Shown here piece after piece: positions 6,357-12,338 of a stretch of DNA of 13,833 nt. Position numbers and translations under genes: made by a program. Below the pieces are notes generated by a model, which saw nothing but the letters and a program-made list of their open reading frames with translations, made no database searches and was not told where the DNA came from. The stretch is taken from assembly GCA_964486625.1 (NCBI GenBank), contig CAZANW010000051.1:1-13833 (forward strand), written 5' to 3'. The stretch is from JAWCQZ01 sp964486625. Its GTDB lineage: Archaea > Halobacteriota > Syntropharchaeia > JACQPP01. Position 1 is the stretch's first letter; each line of letters begins with the position of its first letter.

Positions 6357-6443
6357 CGATGGGGGCCGGCCGTGACGGCGAGGCGCAGGGTGGGCGGTTC
6401 TATCGGGGTCGGTTTCGTGGGTGGACGGCCGGGGACTGTGCCA

Positions 6444-6618
6444 CTACTTGGCCGGATAGATGGCAGCGACTTCTCGCGTGGTCAGCACCCCCACCTGCTT
6501 CAACAACTCCGGATTCTTGCATTCCGCACTCTTGAAAGAAAGACTTCGCCGCCCACGGCTTCCCCGGTGATGGCTCTTTCTCGACTTGAATTCCTGGCGG
6601 CGGATTCTTATCCGGGAC
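6444..6618 (-). pseudogene. possible frameshifted gene remnant
   Basis: Two adjacent minus-strand frames join into one protein-like sequence if a single T is removed from the TTTCTTTC run near 6550. The upstream frame reads NPPPGIQVEKEPSPGKPWAA then KSFF, and the downstream frame continues FKSAECKNPELLKQVGVLTT then REVAAIYPAK and a stop at 6444. Neither frame is protein-like beyond the junction. I do not recognise the family. It lies just downstream of the surface-protein promoter region and opposite the promoter of the small plus-strand gene. It could be the decayed end of a larger gene, or coincidence. Confidence 0.3.
6606..6613 (+). promoter_or_regulatory. TATA-like box of the HxxxHxH protein gene
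   Basis: TCTTATCC is centred about 26 nt upstream of the ATG at 6636. The same TTATC core precedes the metE-type and TraB genes at similar spacing. Confidence 0.4.
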
Positions 6619-6635
6619 TGCGCAGTGCTGGCGGT

Positions 6636-6914
6636 ATGGCGCGCTCCCGGCACGGCAAGGAAATCCTCGACCGTGTGACCCCCGCCGGATGGGTGGTTAT
6701 CGTGATGCCCGACTACGTCAAAATCGACAGCTACCACGGTCCCCCGCACATCCACACGAATCCCCGGGAGAAATCCAGAGACCGGAAACTCCCCATCCGG
6801 AAAATCGACCCAGCGGAGGTTCTGGAGACCGTCTTGGCGCACATCGAGGCCAACCGGGGAATCGACTGGCCGAGGCTCCTGCGGGAGCTGGGAGCCGAAG
6901 AGGAGTCAGAGTAG
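6636..6914 (+). CDS. small HxxxHxH protein, possible toxin-like partner
   Basis: This gene encodes 92 residues of unknown function. A beta-rich N-terminal part (GWVVIVMPDYVKIDSYHG) leads into PPHIH, giving His34, His38 and His40. A helical C-terminus (AEVLETVLAHIEANRGIDWP then RLLREL) follows. His clusters in this position recall the small TumE/DUF6516-type and DUF4160-type proteins that are often paired with winged-HTH antitoxins, but I cannot assign a family. I chose the ATG at 6636 over the upstream in-frame ATG at 6372 because the intervening 88 codons are not protein-like and a TATA-like box lies 26 nt before 6636. Its last 9 nt overlap the tail of the convergent HTH gene. Confidence 0.55.
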   Translation: MARSRHGKEILDRVTPAGWVVIVMPDYVKIDSYHGPPHIHTNPREKSRDRKLPIRKIDPAEVLETVLAHIEANRGIDWPRLLRELGAEEESE

Positions 6915-7358
6915 AATCTCGATTTTTTGGAAGTCGACGCGCGGGACCCGGGCTCCACTCGCATCTTCGGCGAGCCTGACCAGGCCGAGCCCCTCTAGTG
7001 TACGGAGGTCGTTGAAGACGTTCTTGTAGTCGCGCCCGATGGCCTTTGCCAAGCTCTTGATGGAAGCGGCAGGTTTCTGGCGGAGGCGGTAGAGGAGGCG
7101 GATCCTTTCCGGCGTGAGCTTGTTGATGTCCCGAGGCTCCCAGGAAACGTAGGTTGTGCCGGTCGTGACCTCGCGGCCCGCAGCCTCGGGGTGGGACTGG
7201 AAATATTCCGCGTCACGGAGCACGAACTCGGCCAGGGGATCCTCGGGATGCCTCTCCACATATCTCCGGAGCCCCTCGATACCGCCGTATTTGGACTGGA
7301 CCTCCTCCAGCACCTCGCGTCCGGCCTGCTTCTTCACGGCCCGGATTCGGAGTGCCAT
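6906..7358 (-). CDS. winged-helix transcriptional regulator (HVO_A0114-like)
   Basis: This 150-residue predicted DNA-binding protein has an N-terminal helical part (RHPEDPLAEFVLRDAEYFQS) and a C-terminal winged HTH at about 78-150. It carries the hallmark DINKLTPERIRLLYRLRQ, then SIKSLAKAIGRDYKNVFNDL (recognition helix around 110-120) and a wing leading to VPRVDFQKI. This matches the archaeal HVO_A0114-type HTH family, members of which are often encoded beside small toxin-like proteins. Here the neighbour with such features lies tail-to-tail on the other strand, not in tandem. A perfect palindrome ACCATATGGT at the promoter could be its own operator. ATG at 7358 fits a TATA-like box about 23 nt upstream. 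Confidence 0.75.
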   Translation of the reverse strand: MALRIRAVKKQAGREVLEEVQSKYGGIEGLRRYVERHPEDPLAEFVLRDAEYFQSHPEAAGREVTTGTTYVSWEPRDINKLTPERIRLLYRLRQKPAASIKSLAKAIGRDYKNVFNDLRTLEGLGLVRLAEDASGARVPRVDFQKIEILL

Positions 7359-7370
7359 ATAGCCTCAATG

Positions 7371-7380
7371 ACCATATGGT
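7371..7380. promoter_or_regulatory. palindromic operator candidate at the HTH gene promoter
   Basis: ACCATATGGT is a perfect 10-bp palindrome lying 13-22 nt upstream of the HTH start and abutting a minus-strand AAATACC box (7378-7384). A further CCATAT half-site sits at the start codon (7355-7360). Binding there would block transcription, which suggests autoregulation. Confidence 0.35.
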
Positions 7381-7392
7381 ATTTGAAGCCAT

Positions 7393-7409
7393 AAAAGCCT
7401 TTCGGCTTT
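7393..7409 (-). terminator. GAAA-loop hairpin with T-run, probable metE-pair terminator
   Basis: On the minus strand AAAGCC-GAAA-GGCTTT forms a 6-bp stem with a GNRA tetraloop, and the run of four T ends the element. It lies about 190 nt after the MetE-like stop codon and just before the HTH gene promoter on the same strand. The intervening spacer (7410-7596) shows no gene I can support. Confidence 0.4.
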
Positions 7410-7596
7410 GCCACAGGCGAGCAGCGAAGAATGGACCGCGAAAGTCCGTGGCCTTCGCGGCCTGTTCCGTTTCAGGCGGGCCGCTCCAGCGAACTACCGC
7501 CGACGGGGCTATTCCGGGGACTTTCTCCCGAGCCTCCGCCTCACGCGCTCCACCTCCACGCCGTTCCCGGGCAGCACGACGGGGCTCGGCGGCGGC

Positions 7597-8583
7597 CTAC
7601 GAGTATTTCTCCCGGAGTTGCCTCGCCGCCGCCACCATGTTCCTCAGTTTCGCGTTGGCGAGGTCCCTCGGCAGCAGTTTGAGGCCGCAGTCGGGGTTGA
7701 CGTAGATTTTCCCGACCCCGACGGTCTCGATGCCCCGCTCCAGGTTCTTCACAATCTGCTCCACCGGCTCGGCCACCCGGGTGTGGGCGTCCATGCACCC
7801 CATCCCCAGGTCCTTGGTCAGTTCGTGCTCCTCGAAGAGGCCGAGGGTGCGGAAGTCGTTGTTCAGGAACTCCAGGGCGAACTGGTCCACCGGGATGTCG
7901 AGCATGTCGGGCCACACCTTGGAGAAGTCGCCGTAGCAGGAGTGCATGCCGGTGTAGGCCTTCACGCCCCGGACCGTCGCCCGGGTCACCTCGATGAACA
8001 GGTCCATCTCCTCGGGCCGGGAGGAGAAGGCGGGCTCGTCAATCTGAATGAAGTCCGCCCCCGCGGCCACCAGGGCCTTCAACTCCTGGTTCAGGGCGCG
8101 TGCGAGGGCCATCATCGCCTCCGCCCGGGTGTCGTAGGCCTCGATGAAGGACCAATCCGCGATGGTGTAGGCCCCGGTGATGGGGACCTTGACGGGCCGG
8201 TCGGTGACCGAGCGGAGGAACTTGAACTCGTCCACCAGCATGGGGCCGCGATACTTGATTTCCGACACGATGGCGGGCCGGTCGTAGTAGTTGTTGCCCC
8301 AGACCCGGACCGGGCCGTAGAACTTGAAGCCGTCGAGGCGCTTGGCGAAATATTCGGTCATCTCGTCGCGGCGCATCTCGCCGTCCCAGAGGATGTCGAT
8401 GCCGAGCCGCTCGTGGTCCCGCACCGTGGTGACCACCGCGTCGTCGAACGCCTCGTTCATCTGCTCGTCGGTGATGCGCCCCGCCCTGTGAGCCTGGATG
8501 GCGAGCCTCAGCCAGCGGGGCCTTGGGTGGGAGCCGATGACGGTCGTCGGCAGAAGCGGGAGGTTCGGGATGCGCTTGCCCAT
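7597..8583 (-). CDS. metE: methionine synthase, cobalamin-independent catalytic (MetE C-terminal-like)
   Basis: This 328-residue core MetE barrel is predicted to transfer a methyl group to homocysteine to form methionine. All four zinc ligands are visible: His214 and Cys216 (MHSCYGDF), Glu238 (FALEFLN) and Cys299 (NPDCGLK). The IQIDEPAF motif (Asp182/Glu183), which binds homocysteine in the family, is also present. It opens with PTTVIGSHPRP, as in archaeal core enzymes. It lacks the folate-handling N-terminal half of bacterial MetE (about 750 residues), so the methyl donor may be a corrinoid protein or another carrier, as reported for folate-independent core-MetE families. Its ATG shares one base with the stop of the upstream paralogue (TGATG), so the two are co-translated and may form a complex. 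Confidence 0.85.
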   Translation of the reverse strand: MGKRIPNLPLLPTTVIGSHPRPRWLRLAIQAHRAGRITDEQMNEAFDDAVVTTVRDHERLGIDILWDGEMRRDEMTEYFAKRLDGFKFYGPVRVWGNNYYDRPAIVSEIKYRGPMLVDEFKFLRSVTDRPVKVPITGAYTIADWSFIEAYDTRAEAMMALARALNQELKALVAAGADFIQIDEPAFSSRPEEMDLFIEVTRATVRGVKAYTGMHSCYGDFSKVWPDMLDIPVDQFALEFLNNDFRTLGLFEEHELTKDLGMGCMDAHTRVAEPVEQIVKNLERGIETVGVGKIYVNPDCGLKLLPRDLANAKLRNMVAAARQLREKYS

Positions 8584-9533
8584 CACGCCACCCCCTTCGC
8601 GACCCGGGCGAGGAGGGCCAGTTTGCGGCGGGCCACCACCCGCGGGAGGAACTCGAGGCCGCAGGAGGAGGTGAGGAGGAGTCCTCCGGGCTTCGCGCGG
8701 GCGGCGATTTTCTGGACCCGGGCCAGCACCGCGGCCGGGTCCTCCATCCGGGTGTTCCGGCCGTTGACGCAGCCCAGGGCGAGGATTTTCCCCTCCATCT
8801 TCGGCGGCGCTGCGCCGTCGGAGGTCACGTCGAGGACGACCCCGTCGGCCATCTCCAGGAGCCCGCCCACCACCTTCTGCGTCGGCTTTCCGAAGTAGAG
8901 GGAGACGAGGGTCTTCGCTTTCCGCCCCCGGAGGAGGGGGCCGAGGGCCGCGCAGGCCAAGTCGAGGTCCTTGGGGTTCGCGGCGAGGGCGGGCTCGTCG
9001 AACTGGAGAAGTCTCGCGCCCGCCCGCTCCAGAGAGGCGGCCTCCTGCTTCAGGGCCGCGGCGTAGGCCATGGCCACTTTCTCGGCGGAGCCGTAGTGGT
9101 GGTCCTCGGAGTAGCGGGCGAGGGTCACGGGCCCGGGAAGGACTCCCTTGACCCGGGGCGCGGACCTCCGGGCGGCCTTGAGGTCCCGCGCGAAGGCGGA
9201 GCCTTTCCAGGCGATGGCGCCCTTGACCCGCGGCCTCCGGTAGTAGAAGTTGTTGTCCGCGAACCGGATGAGTCCCCCCATTTCGATTCCCCCGAGGCGC
9301 GCGCAGAGGGAGACCGGGCCGTCGTCCCACCTCAACTGGCCGTCGGTCACCCAGGCCGCGCCCGCGGACTTCTGCTCCCGGACAATCTCGGCGAGGGCCT
9401 TGTCGTAGGCCCGGGCCACCTCGGGCCCCGGGGAGGCCTTGGGGTATTTCTGGAGCCCCAGCGATTTCTTCAGGACCCGGATGAGGGAGTCGGGGCGGGG
9501 ATAGGAGCCGAAATTCACCGCATGGGCCGCCAT
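8583..9533 (-). CDS. MetE-like paralogue with degenerate zinc site
   Basis: The 316-residue MetE-family barrel starts NFGSYPRPDSL and keeps LQFDEPAL (Asp179/Glu180) and SSCGLEFLP (Cys291). The His-x-Cys pair of its neighbour is replaced by Ser211-Leu-Tyr213, and the glutamate ligand by Asp235. It is therefore unlikely to bind zinc or activate homocysteine alone. It may be a structural or methyl-donor-binding partner, comparable to the N-terminal half of bacterial MetE. It is the first gene of the pair, with ATG at 9533 and a TTATC box centred 25 nt upstream. Whether it handles a folate or another C1 carrier cannot be read from the sequence. Confidence 0.8.
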   Translation of the reverse strand: MAAHAVNFGSYPRPDSLIRVLKKSLGLQKYPKASPGPEVARAYDKALAEIVREQKSAGAAWVTDGQLRWDDGPVSLCARLGGIEMGGLIRFADNNFYYRRPRVKGAIAWKGSAFARDLKAARRSAPRVKGVLPGPVTLARYSEDHHYGSAEKVAMAYAAALKQEAASLERAGARLLQFDEPALAANPKDLDLACAALGPLLRGRKAKTLVSLYFGKPTQKVVGGLLEMADGVVLDVTSDGAAPPKMEGKILALGCVNGRNTRMEDPAAVLARVQKIAARAKPGGLLLTSSCGLEFLPRVVARRKLALLARVAKGVA

Positions 9534-9554
9534 CGCGGGAGAAGATTGCGGAGA

Positions 9555-9561
9555 AGATAAC
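9555..9561 (-). promoter_or_regulatory. TATA-like box of the MetE pair
   Basis: The minus strand reads GGTTATCTTC around this site, centred 25 nt upstream of the ATG at 9533. This is consistent with a leaderless mRNA. Confidence 0.4.
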
Positions 9562-9569
9562 CCTTCCCC

Positions 9570-9573
9570 AAAA
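9570..9573 (-). terminator. T4 tract ending the tRNA-Arg transcript
   Basis: The minus strand reads GAAATTTTGGGG ten bases after the tRNA 3' end. An oligo-T run is the usual archaeal signal for ending a tRNA transcript, and the next promoter follows at once. Confidence 0.4.
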
Positions 9574-9582
9574 TTTCAGGGT

Positions 9583-9657
9583 CGGACGCGAGGGGATTTG
9601 AACCCCTGATTCCCAGCTTAGGAGGCTGGTGCCTTATCCTGGCTTGGCCACGCGTCC
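9583..9657 (-). tRNA. tRNA-Arg (anticodon CCU)
   Basis: The minus strand folds into a full cloverleaf. The acceptor GGACGCG pairs with CGCGTCC, and the D-arm stem is GCC/GGC. The anticodon stem CCAGC/GCTGG encloses loop CTCCTAA, giving anticodon CCU for AGG codons. The T-arm AGGGG/CCCCT has loop TTCAAAT. The discriminator is G and no CCA is encoded, as is common in archaea. No intron is present. Confidence 0.93.
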
Positions 9658-9726
9658 ATGGCGGCCTATTCCTCCGCCGGGCTCAAAGCCTACACGTCTT
9701 TTGCCCACGGACTCCAGAGGAGGCCC

Positions 9727-10809
9727 ATGGCCCACCGTATCATCTTCCACGTCGACATGGACTCCTTCTACGCCTCGGTGGAGTTGCTCGACCGCCCGGA
9801 GCACCGCGGCAAGCCGCTCGTCGTCGGCGCCGACCCCAAGGAGGGGAAGGGGCGGGGCGTCGTCCTGACCGCCTCCTACGAGGCACGCCCCGCCGGGGTC
9901 CGCTCGGGGATGCCCATCTCCCGGGCCTGGAAACTCCTGCCGGACGGGCTCTACGTCCGCCCCCGCTTCGAGCGCTACGAGGAGGTCTCCCGGCAGGTCA
10001 TGGCGGTGCTGCGGGAGTTCGCCGACAGGTTCGAGCCGGTCTCCATCGACGAGGCGTTCCTCGACGTGACGGAGCGGACCGGGGGCGACTGGGTCCGGGC
10101 CGGAGACCTCGCCCGGGAGTTGAAGCGGGCGGTCCGGGAGCGCGTCGGGCTGACCTGCACGGTGGGCATCGCGCCGAGCAAACTGGTGGCGAAAATCGCC
10201 TCGGACCGCAGGAAACCGGACGGCATCATCGCGGTGTTGCCGGGGGAGGAGGAGGCCTTCCTCGCCCCGCTGCCGGTCCGGAGCCTGCCGGGCATCGGCC
10301 CCAAGAGCGAGGCGCGGCTGAAGGCCATGGGCATCGAGAGGCTGGAGCAGTTGGCCCGGGCCGACCCCGAACCGCTGCGGGGGGAGTTCGGCGTCTGGGG
10401 TCCCCGGTTCACCGAGGAGGCCCGGGGGCGCGACGAGAGCCCGGTCCAGGAGTCCATGGAAATCAAGTCCATCGGCCGGGAGGGAACGCTGGAGGAGGAC
10501 ACCGGGGACATGGAGCAGGTCCAGGCCATCCTGCGGGGCCTCGCCGAGGAGGTGGCGGCGGCTGCGCGCGCCCAGGGGTTCGCCTGGAGGACGGCCACGG
10601 TGAAGGTCCGCTTCTCCAACTTCGACACCCACACGAAGAGCGCGACGACCCGCCAGCCTCGGGAGGGGGCGGAGCCCCTGGCCGAGGAGGTCCTGCGGCT
10701 CGCCGGGGCCTACCGGTCCGACATCGAGCGGAGGAAGGTCCGCCACCTGGGGGTCCGGGTCTCGGCGTTCGCCCCCGCGGGGAGGCAGAAAACGCTCACG
10801 GGCGGCTGA
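9727..10809 (+). CDS. dinB: DNA polymerase IV (DinB/Dpo4-type Y-family)
   Basis: This 360-residue Y-family translesion polymerase copies past damaged bases. The palm starts with FHVDMDSFYASVE (metal-binding Asp10, steric-gate Tyr15) and continues with YEARPAGVRSGMP and SIDEAFLD (Asp108/Glu109 catalytic pair). A thumb helix-hairpin-helix LPGIGPKSEARL follows, and a little-finger domain ends at about residue 345. The C-terminal GRQKTLTGG has the QxxL start of a PCNA-binding box but no aromatic pair. ATG at 9727 begins the conserved fold, and AGAGGAGG lies 3 nt before it; the in-frame ATG at 9658 abuts the divergent tRNA and adds non-conserved residues. Its 3' end overlaps convergent moaB by 14 nt. 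Confidence 0.9.
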   Translation: MAHRIIFHVDMDSFYASVELLDRPEHRGKPLVVGADPKEGKGRGVVLTASYEARPAGVRSGMPISRAWKLLPDGLYVRPRFERYEEVSRQVMAVLREFADRFEPVSIDEAFLDVTERTGGDWVRAGDLARELKRAVRERVGLTCTVGIAPSKLVAKIASDRRKPDGIIAVLPGEEEAFLAPLPVRSLPGIGPKSEARLKAMGIERLEQLARADPEPLRGEFGVWGPRFTEEARGRDESPVQESMEIKSIGREGTLEEDTGDMEQVQAILRGLAEEVAAAARAQGFAWRTATVKVRFSNFDTHTKSATTRQPREGAEPLAEEVLRLAGAYRSDIERRKVRHLGVRVSAFAPAGRQKTLTGG

Positions 10810-11323
10810 TTTCGCGCCGCAGGAGCCCCACCAGGTGGGGGAGTTCGGGCAGGAGGATGGACTTCAGCGCGAGCCGGACCCCGTCGGGGCTCCCCGGGAG
10901 GCAGAAAACCGCGGTGGACTTCGCCACGCCCGCCGCGGCCCGGCTCAGGAACGCCGCGCTCCCCACCCGCCGCGCGCTCAGGGCGCGGAACATCTCCCCG
11001 AACCCGGGCAACTCCTTCTCGAACAGGGGCCGCAGCGCCTCCACGGTCACGTCGTCCCGGGTGACGCCGGTCCCGCCGGTCACCACCACCACGTCCACCT
11101 TCCGGACCCACTCCCGGACCGCCGCGGCGATGGCGCGCCTGTCGTCCCTCACGACCCGGTAGTCCGCGACCGAGTGGCCCGCCGCTGCGAGGAGGTCGCG
11201 GGCGGAGCGGCCCGAGGCGTCGTCGTCGGGGCCCTTCGAGGAGGAGACCGTGAGGACCGCCACTTGGGCCCGCAGGTCCTTGTAGTGGTGCCTGTGCTCC
11301 TCGTGGGGCTTCCGCTTGACCAT
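10796..11323 (-). CDS. moaB: molybdenum cofactor biosynthesis protein MoaB/MogA family
   Basis: This 175-residue predicted molybdopterin adenylyltransferase activates molybdopterin with ATP before metal insertion. Family signatures are VAVLTVSSS (21-29), DDDASGR (33-39), the TGGTG nucleotide/pterin loop (82-86) followed by TRDDVTVEAL, GFGEMFRALS (108-116), a LSRAAAG loop and PGSPDGV. The N-terminus is His-rich (HEEHRHHYKD), as in many archaeal MoaB proteins. No other cofactor gene lies nearby. It overlaps the convergent polymerase gene and shares a 34-nt divergent promoter region with the barrel-like gene. Confidence 0.88.
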   Translation of the reverse strand: MVKRKPHEEHRHHYKDLRAQVAVLTVSSSKGPDDDASGRSARDLLAAAGHSVADYRVVRDDRRAIAAAVREWVRKVDVVVVTGGTGVTRDDVTVEALRPLFEKELPGFGEMFRALSARRVGSAAFLSRAAAGVAKSTAVFCLPGSPDGVRLALKSILLPELPHLVGLLRREISRP

Positions 11324-11326
11324 CCG

Positions 11327-11352
11327 CTCTTTTCCGCTCCCAGGGAAAAGAG
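11327..11352. promoter_or_regulatory. symmetric divergent promoter region
   Basis: A perfect 9-bp inverted repeat, CTCTTTTCC (11327-11335) and GGAAAAGAG (11344-11352), fills the gap between two divergent genes. Each arm reads CTCTTTTCC toward its own gene and is centred 25-27 nt from that gene's ATG (11323 minus, 11358 plus). The arms may therefore be two mirrored TATA-type boxes, or an operator shared by both genes. Confidence 0.4.
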
Positions 11353-11357
11353 GCTCC

Positions 11358-12338
11358 ATGCTCCGGGTCTGGGCCGAGTTCCTCTCCGCAAGGGAGTTGA
11401 TGGACCGGCTCGACCTCCTCGCGCGCCACGGGGTCTCCCCCTGCCTCGCGGTGAGGGGGTGGTCCGAAGACCTGGTGGCCCTCCTGCGGGCCTGCGCCGG
11501 GCGCGGCCTGGAGCCCGCCCTCTGGCCCCTCCTCCCCCTGGAGCAGGGGTATTTTCCCAACGAGCGCAACCTGGAGCCCTTCGGGCGGCTCGTCTCGAAC
11601 CTGGCGGAGGGCGCGGCCCGGGCCGGGGTGGAGCCCGCCTGGATGGCGATTGACCTGGAGCCGCCGCTCGACCGGGGGATGGAGATTCTGCGGGGCCCCC
11701 CGCTCCGGCGGCTCGCGAACCTCCTCCGGTGGCCCCTCGACACCCTCCGGCCCGAGAGGTTCGAGGCCGCCCGGCGGACTCTCGAGAGGATGGCCATGGA
11801 CCTGCGGAGCCGGGGCTGGAAGACCCTCTGCGCCGCGGGCTTCCCGGTCCTCGACCAGCCCGAGGGGACGGCGGGCCTGGAGGACCTCATGGAGAGCCCC
11901 GTCCTGGGAGTCGGGTTCGACCGCGTCTCCTTCATGCTCTACTCCTCGATGCTCCCGGGCCTCGGGGGCCCCCGGGGCAACCCGGCGTGGGTCCACTCCT
12001 ACGCCCGGGAGGCGCGCCGGAGACTCGGGGGCGCGGCCGCGGTCTCCCTCGGGGTCGCGGGCCGGGGGGTCTTGGAGATGGAGACGCTGATGGCCGGGCC
12101 GCAGGTCCTCGCGCGCGACGCTGCCGCGGCCCGGGCCGCAGGAGTGGAGGACGTCGCGCTCTACAACTTGGAGGGCTCCCTCCGCGACCCGGAGGGGTGG
12201 CTCGGGGCGCTGAAAGCGCCGGCCCGGGAGCCGCGGAAATCGGCTGCGGTGGAGGTCTCTCGGGCGGGGATGCGGGTGGCCGCCGTGGCGGCGGAGTGGG
12301 GGCGGAACATCAACAGAAACGCACCGCGTCGCAGATGA
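11358..12338 (+). CDS. uncharacterised TIM-barrel-like protein with DxEPP motif
   Basis: This 326-residue protein has no signal peptide or membrane span. Alternating strands and helices suggest a glycosidase-like TIM barrel: VSPCLAVRGW, LEPALWPLLP, then GYFPNERN (64-71), WMAIDLEPP (Asp99, Glu101), a strand-like KTLCAAGFPVL, VSFMLYSSM, AAVSLGVAG and, late, VALYNLEGSL with another Glu. The acidic residues at strand ends could be catalytic, but no family with known activity is recognised. The GYFPNERN and DLEPP blocks recall bacterial hypothetical proteins. ATG at 11358 is chosen because the conserved-looking sequence starts there and a promoter-like arm lies 27 nt upstream. The last 29 nt overlap the convergent TraB gene. 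Confidence 0.6.
   Translation: MLRVWAEFLSARELMDRLDLLARHGVSPCLAVRGWSEDLVALLRACAGRGLEPALWPLLPLEQGYFPNERNLEPFGRLVSNLAEGAARAGVEPAWMAIDLEPPLDRGMEILRGPPLRRLANLLRWPLDTLRPERFEAARRTLERMAMDLRSRGWKTLCAAGFPVLDQPEGTAGLEDLMESPVLGVGFDRVSFMLYSSMLPGLGGPRGNPAWVHSYAREARRRLGGAAAVSLGVAGRGVLEMETLMAGPQVLARDAAAARAAGVEDVALYNLEGSLRDPEGWLGALKAPAREPRKSAAVEVSRAGMRVAAVAAEWGRNINRNAPRRR

Noticed and set aside
7500..7596. Short minus-strand peptide VLPGNGVEVERVRRRLGRKS
   Set aside because: Only about 22 codons after a GTG, with no start context or family match; probably codon-bias noise after the MetE stop.
7408..8898. Long plus-strand open frame of 496 codons
   Set aside because: It lies antisense to the MetE pair with low-complexity His/Val/Gly-rich translation typical of GC-rich shadows.
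9583..9657. tRNA-Arg gene as an integration (att) site
   Set aside because: No integrase, no duplicated tRNA 3' end, and housekeeping genes on both sides.
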